A stretch of DNA of 64,000 nucleotides. Origin: an uncultured Lachnospiraceae bacterium (lineage in GTDB: Bacteria > Bacillota > Clostridia > Lachnospirales > Lachnospiraceae). Shown here in pieces: positions 1-9,250 of this stretch. The translations under genes and the position numbers were made by a program. The stretch is from assembly GCA_947176965.1 (NCBI GenBank), contig CAMWSU010000002.1, forward strand, positions 1-64,000, written 5' to 3'. Below the pieces are notes generated by a model that was not told the origin of the DNA, did no database searches, and saw nothing but the letters and a program-made list of their open reading frames with translations. How positions within the stretch are numbered: position 1 is the first letter of the stretch; every line of letters starts with the position of its first letter.

Positions 1-86
1 GCACCATGGAAATGAGACTCAAAAATCGTGGAAGCCTCTGCTGAACACGATTTTCGTTTTAAGAGACTCATTGGAATGTTTGGTGC
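1..86. repeat. Imperfect inverted repeat / long hairpin at window edge
   Basis: 1-30 GCACCATGGAAATGAGACTCAAAAATCGTG versus reverse complement of 46-86 (GCACCAAACATTCCAATGAGTCTCTTAAAACGAAAATCGTG); 15-nt loop; downstream of the last eCIS gene on the minus strand. Confidence 0.55.
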
Positions 87-208
87 AATGGAGTGCGCAC
101 AAATTCTTTTGGGCAATTTGACATCGGAAACCTTCAATTAGAGCTTTTAACACCCTAACCCTCATTTTATTACTTCCAACATTTGCGAAACACGATCAGT
201 AACGTTCC

Positions 209-2374
209 TTACTGCCTCTCGCAGCTGCCCGCGTCCGACGAGATGCTTAAGACGCACTCCTTTAAGTACGGCAGTCCGTTGGGGGGCAGGATCAGATTGC
301 CGCTTTTGCTGCGCCTGATGCCCTTCCCCTGCGCGTCCAGACTAAGCGATGATACCTCCGTCACCACATCCAGCACTTGAATTTTTCCATAAACGGCACT
401 GACGCGTACCGACACGCCGAACACCGCCCGTATCTCTCGAAAAAAATCGACTGCCGCCTCCTCAATACGGCTTCTCGCCGTCCTCTCCTGTCCGGCGGCC
501 ACGATCTCCGCAAAGACAGAAATACCGAAATATTCCGGTGAAAGCACGTTCAGTCTTGTGCCGAGCATCCGCTTCGGCTCTAAGGCGCGCAGAATATTTC
601 TGCGGTATGCCTCGCTTAAGTATGCTGTCGTCTCCGCCGAACACGGCTTTACGACAAGCGTGACACACGCCTCCCGCGACCCGCTTTCCCGATGCCTCTC
701 CTCCGTTACCGTCGGCAAGATCACGCGGGCGCTCTCGATCATCAAGCCCGGTGTATTCAGCACAAGCCGTTCAAAATCCTCATTTGTCACGGCACGCGCC
801 GGCTGCATCCGTGTTTTGAGAAGCCGTTCCCTGCTCTCCGAAATCGTCTCCGCATTGCGCCCTCCCGCTGCGGGACATCTGTTTTCCACAGTGATTCCCC
901 GCTCCCCGTCCTCAAAACGGCGGATACTTCCCTCCTTCACATTTCCGCCTGAACCGAGACTGCTGCGCGCCGCCGCAAACAACAGATTCCCTTCCGGCGG
1001 AATCCCATGGTCGCAGTCTCCAAAATGAATGCTCCCGTGATCCTCCTCAAAAAAAAAGACTGCATCCAAAGCGCCCGCCTGCATCAGATCGTCACAATGC
1101 TCCGCGCTCAGATAGCGCCCGCTGCCTTTGACCGTCTCCATCATGAGACACATACCCTCCGCGCACAGGCCGGGGATGTCCGGCTCATAGGTCTGATCCG
1201 GCAGCCCGCTCCCCTCCCCGATGGTGAGCGCTTCCTTCCTGCCCGCCTCACAGCAGATCAAACGATATTCAAAATCCTCCTTCTCCTCCCGCTCCGGCAG
1301 AAAAAAGAATGCCGCCTCGTCGCTGATCTTTTTTACAACTCTCCCGTCATAGGGAATAAAAATAAGACCCTCACGCCGAAACAGAACAAAATCTCCCGTC
1401 ATCGCCAAATAAGTACAAATCCGGATCGGCTCCTTTCCGCACAGCCGCCCGTCATGATACTCCGCGATCGTCCTCTGCTGCACCACGGACTGCTCATGAA
1501 GACTGATTCCCGCAAGCATCGGCGGCATATCGTATTCACACCGTTCCAAAACCAATCGCAGATAGTTCTTTCCGCTCTCCGAATTCATCTCCTGCCCCAG
1601 GCGGAAACGCAGCGTGCCGCTCTCCAGCAATCCGTTCGTCGTATCCTCCACGATTTCGGCGCTGCAGAGGCCCCGCGCGCACGGATACCGCAAAGAAAGC
1701 TCCGAGAGCGGATAAAACGTATCGTTCTTTCCGATCGGGTTGCGCCGAAATTCCCCGTTTTCAGAAAGCCGGATGCGCAGCGTGTACGTTATATGCGGCT
1801 TGAGCGCTCCGTTTAGCTCCATCCACAGCGCGCATCCCTTTTCGGGATGCTCTCCGAATGCCGGAAAATGCATGTCATTCTCCCTGCGCACTGACATGTC
1901 GTACTCCCATGCCGACTGCGCATGAGGGTTGACATAGGCGGCCGGCTGCGCATGAGGGCGGACAAAGGCCGCCGTATGTCCTTTTTTACAGGCGGACAGC
2001 CGCGTGATCTCCTCTGCGCTCACAAAAATCGACGTGAGCGCCTCAAAGCAGATCTCCCCGGCGAAAAAGCGGCTGCCCTGCGGAAAAAAAACAGGATGCT
2101 TCACACCGTCCATCCGAACGACCGCCTCCGCCGCTTTCTTTTTCTGCGGCGTGATTCCCAGCAGCCGAAGATACGCTGCCCTATGCTGATCCCCGATCTG
2201 ATCCATGTGAAATTGCTGCATCTCCTTCATCCAGGCAAACAGCTCGAGAATGGTAATGCCCGGATCGTGGACATTGTGATCTGTCCAATGCGGCTCAATG
2301 TCCGTGATCTGCGCCCTTGCCCGCTCCGCAATCTCAACAAAGTACTCATCGTCCAACACGATTTCGGACAGCAT
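209..2374 (-). CDS. Baseplate J-like protein (second copy) of contractile injection system
   Basis: 721 aa; N-terminus ...EIAERARAQITDIEPHWTDHNVHDPGITILELFAWMKEMQQFHMDQI typical of eCIS baseplate wedge proteins; operon context. Confidence 0.85.
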   Translation of the reverse strand: MLSEIVLDDEYFVEIAERARAQITDIEPHWTDHNVHDPGITILELFAWMKEMQQFHMDQIGDQHRAAYLRLLGITPQKKKAAEAVVRMDGVKHPVFFPQGSRFFAGEICFEALTSIFVSAEEITRLSACKKGHTAAFVRPHAQPAAYVNPHAQSAWEYDMSVRRENDMHFPAFGEHPEKGCALWMELNGALKPHITYTLRIRLSENGEFRRNPIGKNDTFYPLSELSLRYPCARGLCSAEIVEDTTNGLLESGTLRFRLGQEMNSESGKNYLRLVLERCEYDMPPMLAGISLHEQSVVQQRTIAEYHDGRLCGKEPIRICTYLAMTGDFVLFRREGLIFIPYDGRVVKKISDEAAFFFLPEREEKEDFEYRLICCEAGRKEALTIGEGSGLPDQTYEPDIPGLCAEGMCLMMETVKGSGRYLSAEHCDDLMQAGALDAVFFFEEDHGSIHFGDCDHGIPPEGNLLFAAARSSLGSGGNVKEGSIRRFEDGERGITVENRCPAAGGRNAETISESRERLLKTRMQPARAVTNEDFERLVLNTPGLMIESARVILPTVTEERHRESGSREACVTLVVKPCSAETTAYLSEAYRRNILRALEPKRMLGTRLNVLSPEYFGISVFAEIVAAGQERTARSRIEEAAVDFFREIRAVFGVSVRVSAVYGKIQVLDVVTEVSSLSLDAQGKGIRRSKSGNLILPPNGLPYLKECVLSISSDAGSCERQ

Positions 2375-2437
2375 GCCATCCCCTCCTTTCCTCCCTTGTG
2401 CTTGTCAAATGCGCTTCGCATTTCGCCTGCCTCTCTT

Positions 2438-5104
2438 TTAATCCGAACAAACCAAAACCTGACACCTTCCCGGCAGCGGAACCACAAAGCGCTCCGGATT
2501 TCTGCCGGACGTTCCACGGACGCAGCTTAAGTCCCTTCCGCCGAGCGGCACGCGCACCCGCCCCCGTCCCGCATTCCGATAAGCGGTCAGCCGCAGGCTT
2601 TGGATATAACCCGAACATGAAACACCTTTTAGCGCATTTATCATCTGCGTTTCGTTCGGCACCGTTCCGATCTCCCATCCGTTCCCGTCATAATTTCCGC
2701 TCAGCGGATGCAAAAAACGCGCTGCGGCTTTCTTCATTTCCTCCTGCACCTCAAACTGATTTTCCCCATCCGGGATGACCGCCTCCACCTCACAGTCCAT
2801 CTCCAGAAACACCGGCTCCACCACAGAAAGCTTACCGGCAGCCGCAAGATTCCCGCTCATTCGCTCGCACAGGTACTGCGTCACCTGTGCGCGGACCGCA
2901 TCAAAATACATACTTCCGCTTTGAAATTCTTCTAATAACAGCACAACCGCCACCGCACCCGGTTCATAGGCTCCGTCAGCGCTGCAATTCGGATAACAGG
3001 TCACTTTTTTTACCGAATGGGACGCCTCGCGCGCAAGCGCTTCAAAATCCGATACGGTCACGGCGCGCCCTCCATGGCGCAGCGCCGCACTGCCGCGGCT
3101 TAGCGCCTCCTGCTCCCCCTCCTCGTCACAGCCGCCGTAAACGAGCAGCGGATTCATCACGCGGTTCACATACCCGTAGGAACCGATCACCTTTGTAATG
3201 CCTCCGGGCTTTTGATTTCCTGCGCTGCCCCCAAGCAGCACCGTCTGCTCTTCATGCGCCGAAATCCTTGCCGCATTGAGAAAAATCCCCATGATCTGAG
3301 GCAGGATGCCCCGTTTTTCCATGCTCCGGTACGCACCCTTTTCATCCTGCACGCGCAGCCAGTACGCCGTCTCTCCGCACACCGTCTCCTTCACAAAATC
3401 TTCTTTCCCCATAAAGGTCAGCGCACCGCTCTTTCTGAAATTTTCCGTTTCGTCCACAACGGAAAGCGGCGTAAAGCCCTGTGCGCCCAAATAAGAAAAT
3501 TGCAGATACGGGAGCGTTTCGGCAAGCTCCTCCCGCATCGCGCACAGCATACGGATCGGGCCGTTCTCAAGCGGTCTATGAAAGCCCAGATAAAGCGTGG
3601 GACAGCTCTCTTTTTGTCCGGCAAACAGCTCCCACACCGCCGCCGTGTTCTTTTTTGTCGTTTCGTAGATCCGCTCTTCACAGTTGTTGCGCGTAACGAT
3701 CAGCTCCGGCGGCTTTCCCCCGCTCCCGTAATCAAAAGAGAACTGCACATGACGGATGACCGGCACGATATAGGCGCCCTTTGTCTGATAGAGATTCGTC
3801 ATTTTCAAAACGCGCACGCGCAGGTAACGCGTCGGTGCCGCCTGCCACTCCAAAAGCGATGCATCCGCCGGACATCGAAATGCGATCCTCACCTGCTGCC
3901 CGGCTCTCGCCCCCGTCCCGTCAAACAGATTTTCCCACTTTTTCTCCGTCGCAAGCCTGCTCCAGCCCGCTCCGTTATAATATTCCCAGACAATCTGCTT
4001 CACCGTAATGTCATATTCTGCATCCGGCGCAAAATCCGCGCGCTTCATGACCATTTTCCACCGCCGGTCCACTTTCACGCTGTGATCGAACGGGATCCTC
4101 TCATAGTCGAGCTGAAAAGACAGCACCACGCGCGCATCCGTTTTGCCGAGCGCCTCCGCGGACGCGAAGTAACATTCCGTAAAAGGAGCCGGATTTTCGC
4201 CGAACGGCATGAAACACTCCTTTTCCTGCTCCCCCTCCTGATTCCAGATCAGGTCTGGCTCCAGTCTTTCCCTGCGGGATGCGATGCGGATGCCGTTCAC
4301 CGAAAGCGTCGCGCCCCGCCACGGCTTCTGACAGCGGCAGAAAAGCCAATAGCCCTCCTTTCCGAACAGCGTCCGCTGTCCGGCACGCTCCCCGTCCTTT
4401 TCCCGCGCAAGAATGATTCTGTGATCTTCCGCGCGCCGCCTGCCGTATTCCGCAAAGCCGTCCTCCGTACTATAAAAAAAAGAACACGCCTCCCCGTTAA
4501 GCAGCAGGGACGCCGGCTCCTCATCCTCCCTGCCCGCCATATCCATCTCAAGCGAAATCTCCGCATCGCCGGATACGGAAAGCACCTCGCTCTGACAGAG
4601 ATAAAAAATATGCTCCTGTCTGTTTTCCTCCTCCCGCGTAAAGGGCGCAAACCGCCCGGACACATCTTTTTTTGCGATATAATCCCGCTCACCGTCCACA
4701 AACAGCACAGTTTTAAGACGGGCAGGCGTCACATAGAGCGCCTCCGTCGTCTCATATACCATCTCCTCGTTCCGGTCTTCTGCCTGCTCCCCCGCTCTGC
4801 CGGATACCATGACGCCCTTCGGTAAGAACGTGCCGCCAAGCTCATCGCCGGATAACCCGAATGTGACATAGCCCTGCGCCGCGGATGCCGGTCTTGTCTG
4901 TAATCCGATCTCCTGAAAAAAAGCAAGCTTATGCTTTTCGGGAATCCGCTCAAAACGCCTGACCGTGCCCGCAAACATGTCCGCAAACAAAAGCGCCATC
5001 GCCGTACCCGCATCGGGATGCTCCCTGTCAAAACGCCACTCCGGTGTGTAGGCTTTTGCAAGGCGGGCTATTCTTTTCAGCACAATTTCCTCCTCGTTCC
5101 CCAT
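2438..5104 (-). CDS. Baseplate J-like protein (first copy) of contractile injection system
   Basis: ORF track 2438..5293; likely start at MGNEEEIVLKRIARLAKAYTPEWRFDREHPDAGTAMALLFADM (5104), because the upstream part overlaps the gp25 gene. Confidence 0.82.
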   Translation of the reverse strand: MGNEEEIVLKRIARLAKAYTPEWRFDREHPDAGTAMALLFADMFAGTVRRFERIPEKHKLAFFQEIGLQTRPASAAQGYVTFGLSGDELGGTFLPKGVMVSGRAGEQAEDRNEEMVYETTEALYVTPARLKTVLFVDGERDYIAKKDVSGRFAPFTREEENRQEHIFYLCQSEVLSVSGDAEISLEMDMAGREDEEPASLLLNGEACSFFYSTEDGFAEYGRRRAEDHRIILAREKDGERAGQRTLFGKEGYWLFCRCQKPWRGATLSVNGIRIASRRERLEPDLIWNQEGEQEKECFMPFGENPAPFTECYFASAEALGKTDARVVLSFQLDYERIPFDHSVKVDRRWKMVMKRADFAPDAEYDITVKQIVWEYYNGAGWSRLATEKKWENLFDGTGARAGQQVRIAFRCPADASLLEWQAAPTRYLRVRVLKMTNLYQTKGAYIVPVIRHVQFSFDYGSGGKPPELIVTRNNCEERIYETTKKNTAAVWELFAGQKESCPTLYLGFHRPLENGPIRMLCAMREELAETLPYLQFSYLGAQGFTPLSVVDETENFRKSGALTFMGKEDFVKETVCGETAYWLRVQDEKGAYRSMEKRGILPQIMGIFLNAARISAHEEQTVLLGGSAGNQKPGGITKVIGSYGYVNRVMNPLLVYGGCDEEGEQEALSRGSAALRHGGRAVTVSDFEALAREASHSVKKVTCYPNCSADGAYEPGAVAVVLLLEEFQSGSMYFDAVRAQVTQYLCERMSGNLAAAGKLSVVEPVFLEMDCEVEAVIPDGENQFEVQEEMKKAAARFLHPLSGNYDGNGWEIGTVPNETQMINALKGVSCSGYIQSLRLTAYRNAGRGRVRVPLGGRDLSCVRGTSGRNPERFVVPLPGRCQVLVCSD

Positions 5105-5135
5105 GTTCTTCCTGCACCTCACTCTAACATCTGCC

Positions 5136-5546
5136 CTACACACCCTCGTTGATATAGTAGGGAAATACCAAATTGTACGGATTATTCGTTGCGCGCACGA
5201 CATAGCCGATATGGATTTGGGCTGCTCCCTCATGGATACGCCCGCAGTCCACCTGAATCTCCACATCGGTAATGCGCGGCTCATAGCGGACAAGCGCCGT
5301 CCGTATCTCCTCCTCCATGCCCTTTTGATCGATCATGCTCATCGCGGAGAACGCATACTTGCGGATACCGCAGCCGAAATCGGGGCGCATGACCCGCTCA
5401 CCCTTTCCCGTAAAAAGAATGATCCTGACCGCCTCCTCGATATCCTCCTCCTGCGAACACATCCGCATCCGTCCCGTCACCGCGTCCACCCGCGGCGGAA
5501 AAGAAATGCCGCAGCCCAAAAACCCCGCTGCTCCCTGTTCTCTCAT
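5136..5546 (-). CDS. gp25-like baseplate wedge protein
   Basis: QEEDIEEAVRIILFTGKGERVMRPDFGCGIRKYAFSAM is a gp25/GPW signature; start at MREQGAAG preceded by GGGAGGACG. Confidence 0.9.
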   Translation of the reverse strand: MREQGAAGFLGCGISFPPRVDAVTGRMRMCSQEEDIEEAVRIILFTGKGERVMRPDFGCGIRKYAFSAMSMIDQKGMEEEIRTALVRYEPRITDVEIQVDCGRIHEGAAQIHIGYVVRATNNPYNLVFPYYINEGV

Positions 5547-5645
5547 CGTCCTCCCGCCTTTCTTTCGTCCTGTCCTTTCAGGCACCGGAGGGTTCCGCTT
5601 TTTTCCGATGTTCTCCCTGCCGGCACCTGATGATTCCGTCCTGCT

Positions 5646-6467
5646 TCAGTTCAGCTTCATGAGCGAACCCTTCGCCTCAAAGATTCCGCTGCTTACTGCC
5701 TTTAACGATGCCGTTCCTTTCAATTCCAGCGATGCCTGCGCCTCCGCCTTGACGTTCTGTCCCTTGATCTGTGTACTGCTTCCCTCCAGCGTCGTATTCT
5801 GCCCTTTGAGCTTTAATTTCTGTCCCGCTTTCAGGTCGATACTGTCCGCAGAGATCGAGACTTCTTTTTTTTGCCCGTCCAGCACAAGCATCTCTTTGTC
5901 CCCGACACGAAATACCGTCTTCTTCTCCGCCTTGAACGTCATAATACCGTCCTTTGTGTCCAGCACGACCGTGTTTTTTCCTTCCGGATCCTGCACGGAA
6001 ATCTTGTGCGCTTCATCATCAAGACCGACCGTATGCCCCGACTTCGTTTTGATCGTGATCGCACCGTTCTTCTCATCATCCCGGATCGTAATGCTGTTTC
6101 CGCCTTTTGTATAGAGCGTTTTGACCGTATTGTTTTCATCCGCCGCATCGGGCGGCAGCACATTGTCCCCGCTGTAGAGCGCGCCGATGACATACGGGCT
6201 TTGCGGCTGTCCCATGTAAAAAGCAACAATGACCTGCGCACCGATCTCGGGGAGCAGATACGCGCCGTGCCCGTTCCCGGCATAGGGCGATGCCACCGGC
6301 ATCCAATCCAGCTCATCCTTCGTATCCGCACCGACCAAAAGTTTCACTTTCACCATGCCCGGATGCTCACTGTCCCAGTTCTCCTTGACCTCTCCGAGCA
6401 GGATTCCCGTCACAAGCTCCTCGGACGTATCCTCCGGTCCTGCATGTAATTCCTCAAACAGACTCAT
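5646..6467 (-). CDS. gpV / VgrG OB-fold spike protein
   Basis: GILLGEVKENWDSEHPGMVKVKLLVG...WMPVASPYAGNGHGAYLLPEIGAQVIVAFYMGQPQSPYVIGALYSG, then a repetitive beta-helix-like C-terminus. Confidence 0.88.
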   Translation of the reverse strand: MSLFEELHAGPEDTSEELVTGILLGEVKENWDSEHPGMVKVKLLVGADTKDELDWMPVASPYAGNGHGAYLLPEIGAQVIVAFYMGQPQSPYVIGALYSGDNVLPPDAADENNTVKTLYTKGGNSITIRDDEKNGAITIKTKSGHTVGLDDEAHKISVQDPEGKNTVVLDTKDGIMTFKAEKKTVFRVGDKEMLVLDGQKKEVSISADSIDLKAGQKLKLKGQNTTLEGSSTQIKGQNVKAEAQASLELKGTASLKAVSSGIFEAKGSLMKLN

Positions 6468-6468
6468 G

Positions 6469-7587
6469 TTATTTCTTTTTTCCTCCGAGTGTAAAATCCG
6501 TCGTAAAGCCGTCCGTCCCGAATATGTGATTGACCGCTTTCAGGTAATATTCCCCGTCCACGCTCCCGTCGATCCCGTTGATGCCGAGATAGCGTCCCGG
6601 TATCAGAACCGGCATTCCGATACAGCTCCCCCGTCCGGAATCCATCGACTCCCTGACGTTCTCCGCCTCATCCGCAAGCCGGTTTGCCGCCTCATCCTCG
6701 GATTTCATGTTTGTCAGTTCAATCACTTTCACGGATTTGGGGATTCCTGCGCTTTTCGCTCCGTCGGACAAAACCGTTTCCCGCTTCTCGATCATGATGT
6801 TTTCCTGCGTGGCTTCTCTTAACGTTCCCCGCACCACAATTTCCTTATTCACAAAACTGCAGCTCTGGGAAAAAGAGATCAGATCCTTCCCCCACGACAG
6901 CGTCAAAACGGCTTTCTCCTCACTTTTTGCCGTCAGCTTTGCCTTTTTTCCATAAACAACAAATCGAAGATCGTGCTCCCTGCACAGCTTCCGCACAAGA
7001 CTTAAATCGCTGCCGCGCTGGATGAAGGTTTTCACTCCGCCCGCATCCCCTCCCGCTCCGCTTTTTTTGTTTTCCTCCACGGATGCGCTCAGCCCGAACA
7101 CATTGTATTTTCCCATCAAAGTCGAAAACAGGTTGGAAAGTGACTGCTCCTCCCACACCGTATCGATCTCCTCATTGTCCGCCATCAGCCGTTTTACATC
7201 CATGACCGTGACCTGCATGGACGGCATTTCCGAAAACTGTATGCCGGTCTCATAGATAAAACCGTGAAACACATCCACAAGCTCGGAGCCGTAGCCCAGC
7301 TCGATCTTAATCATCTCGCCGCATACAAGGCTGTTCTTTACCGACTGTTTCAGGGCTTTTTGCTGATCGTCCCAAATGTCCGTCACGCTGAAATCAGCGC
7401 TTGCGGCGGTGTCTAAACCAAGCGAAACGCGGATGCTCTCAATCCGCACCCCCGCCGCCTGCACGAGCTCCTGCGGCTGCCTACCGATCCAGATTTTTGC
7501 CGCTGGCGCCGCATATTGCTGATATTTCTCCCGCAGCTTGTCCGTCTCAAACACCGCGGTGAGCAGATCGATCTCTCCTCCTGCCAT
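6469..7587 (-). CDS. Phage late control gene D-like (gpD) baseplate hub protein
   Basis: 372 aa; ELGYGSELVDVFHGFIYE...MQVTVMDVKRLMADNEE; ends immediately before the gpV ORF. Confidence 0.82.
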   Translation of the reverse strand: MAGGEIDLLTAVFETDKLREKYQQYAAPAAKIWIGRQPQELVQAAGVRIESIRVSLGLDTAASADFSVTDIWDDQQKALKQSVKNSLVCGEMIKIELGYGSELVDVFHGFIYETGIQFSEMPSMQVTVMDVKRLMADNEEIDTVWEEQSLSNLFSTLMGKYNVFGLSASVEENKKSGAGGDAGGVKTFIQRGSDLSLVRKLCREHDLRFVVYGKKAKLTAKSEEKAVLTLSWGKDLISFSQSCSFVNKEIVVRGTLREATQENIMIEKRETVLSDGAKSAGIPKSVKVIELTNMKSEDEAANRLADEAENVRESMDSGRGSCIGMPVLIPGRYLGINGIDGSVDGEYYLKAVNHIFGTDGFTTDFTLGGKKK

Positions 7588-7766
7588 ATCGTCCCCCCAG
7601 CCTCCATGCTGCCGCTTCGCGGCAACCCTAATCTGTTAGGAGAATGCCCGTATCTTGGGCATTCTCTCGTGTGAGACTTAGAACTTCTTCACGAAGCAGC
7701 CTTTGCTGCGAGTGTTAAGGAAACACTGATTTAATCAGTGTTTCCTTAGAAGTTCTTCTCACACTA
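7588..7766 (-). other. Intercistronic branched RNA-structure candidate B
   Basis: Outer stem 7669-7676/7757-7764 (GTGTGAGA/TCTCACAC), inner stem 7680-7688/7748-7756 (9 bp), hairpins 7696-7709 and 7717-7747 (14 bp stem), plus flanking hairpins 7640-7666 (10 bp) and 7611-7623. Confidence 0.8.
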
Positions 7767-8399
7767 TAGAGCGGGCAGCGTCAGCGTCATCCCCGGCTCT
7801 GCGTCAAGCGGATTGGCAATCCCGTTTTGTATGGCGATCTCGCGCCAGCGTTCCACATCTCCGTATTCCTGCCACGCATAATGCCAGAGCTGTTCGTTTT
7901 CATGCAGCACGCGCACCTTTGTGCGGTCGGGCGATTCAAAAGGCGACTGCCGCCTGCTCTCATCCGCATTGAGAAGGGAGCGGAACGATATGTCGGCTTT
8001 TGCCCGCACGGGCGTACCGTCCGCCAGAAACATCGTGTAGCTCGCCTTGACACTTGTCACATACCCGTGAAATTTTAATTTTCCCCAGCAAAAGGAAACA
8101 TTTGGCGGCCGATGCAGCGAGCCGTCAATCTTCAACAGCTTTGTCAGCTCCCCCACCTTCGCCGCCACACTGCTTCCGCTCTCCCCCGCCTCTGCCGTAG
8201 GGGGCACATACGTATCAAAATAAAGCGTCATATCCAGTGTCATGCTCTCCCCGGCAATAAATTGGCTGACAGACCCATCCAGTCCGGGAATCTTCTTTTC
8301 ACTATAAGAGGCGCTCTGCGACAATTGATAGGATTCGGGATTAAACATGACCTCGATCTTGCTCCCGCCCTCAACCTCTATGACTGCTTTTTCCGTCAT
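7764..8399 (-). CDS. LysM-containing baseplate/tube-adaptor protein (gp53-like)
   Basis: VEGGSKIEVMFNPESYQLSQSASYSEKKIPGLDGSVSQFIAGE... and C-terminal LysM-like EQLWHYAWQEYGDVERWREIAIQNGIANPLDAEPGMTLTLPAL. Confidence 0.9.
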   Translation of the reverse strand: MTEKAVIEVEGGSKIEVMFNPESYQLSQSASYSEKKIPGLDGSVSQFIAGESMTLDMTLYFDTYVPPTAEAGESGSSVAAKVGELTKLLKIDGSLHRPPNVSFCWGKLKFHGYVTSVKASYTMFLADGTPVRAKADISFRSLLNADESRRQSPFESPDRTKVRVLHENEQLWHYAWQEYGDVERWREIAIQNGIANPLDAEPGMTLTLPAL

Positions 8400-8404
8400 T
8401 GTGA

Positions 8405-9223
8405 CTAACCTCTCCGCAAACGTTCCAAATGCATTTCCCGCTCCATGCGCTTCATGACCTCACCCGTGATCTTTCCCATATCAGGCTCCGGCCCCTGTAT
8501 GGCGGTCTCCACGTTCTTTTGCAGCTGAAAAAGGAGCGTGCTTTGCTTTTTTACCTGTTCTTCCAGATCGGCGACCGTGCGCTTTGTCATGACAAGCTCC
8601 TCATGCGTGATCTGCCGCTTAAAAATAGGATCTTCTTTTGCCTGCCTTTCCGGGTTATTTTCGTAATATGCTTTACTGAGAACCTTGACCAGATCGCGCT
8701 CTGCCTTCTTTGCCAGATCGGGACGGCTTCCGCGGTTGACGAAGATCGTCGCAATATCCCGAAACACCGTCAGCTCTTTGCCCACGCTAAGCTGTCCGCG
8801 CCATGCTTCCTTTGGTTTTAAGAAATGCTCCAGCCGCTTGACGATACTTAGGGCTAACGCATCCCGGTAAACGGCGCGCTCCTGCTTTGACACAATCCGA
8901 CTCTGCCAGGTCTGATTCAGGCGCAGCAGCAGCTGATAAAAATGTTGATCAGAGGAAGAGCTGGACTGCTGTTTTAAGAAAATAAGGATCGTACCCGGAA
9001 AACCACCCGTGCCAAACGAAACGCCGCGCGCCATCACCCGCTCCGCAAACGCACTGCCGCCGCGCTCTTTCCACCATTCCGCAGCTGCAATCTCTCTCCC
9101 GCTCCGCCTGCGGACACGCTCGGCGAACTTCTCCCCGCGCCCGAGCCGCCTGCTGCCCCTTCCCGCAAACCCGTCTTCACGCCGCTTTCGGACACGCTCC
9201 GCAAACTCGCCCTCCACGGACAT
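8405..9223 (-). CDS. eCIS-associated protein of unknown function with Arg-rich repetitive N-terminus and coiled-coil-like C-terminus
   Basis: 272 aa; three FAERV motifs in the first ~67 residues; C-terminal heptad-like EELVMTKRTVADLEEQVKKQSTLLFQLQKNVETAI. Confidence 0.65.
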   Translation of the reverse strand: MSVEGEFAERVRKRREDGFAGRGSRRLGRGEKFAERVRRRSGREIAAAEWWKERGGSAFAERVMARGVSFGTGGFPGTILIFLKQQSSSSSDQHFYQLLLRLNQTWQSRIVSKQERAVYRDALALSIVKRLEHFLKPKEAWRGQLSVGKELTVFRDIATIFVNRGSRPDLAKKAERDLVKVLSKAYYENNPERQAKEDPIFKRQITHEELVMTKRTVADLEEQVKKQSTLLFQLQKNVETAIQGPEPDMGKITGEVMKRMEREMHLERLRRG

Positions 9224-9250
9224 ACGCCCACTCCCTTCGCACCGTTTCGT

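Noticed and set aside
1049-1057. A9/T9 tract in the J-like gene 209..2374
   Set aside because: Encodes FFF in frame inside a conserved structural gene with an intact ORF; no evidence for frameshifting or phase variation.
3212-4825. 537-aa plus-strand ORF (and many other long antisense ORFs, e.g. 1007..1816, 12853..13755, 17407..18216)
   Set aside because: They lie wholly antisense to well-supported genes, have low-complexity Arg/His/Pro/Leu-rich composition typical of shadow ORFs, and show no recognisable domain.
5105-5293. N-terminal extension of the first J-like ORF
   Set aside because: Overlaps the gp25 gene out of frame; MGNEEEIVLKRIARLAKAYTPEW is the credible start.
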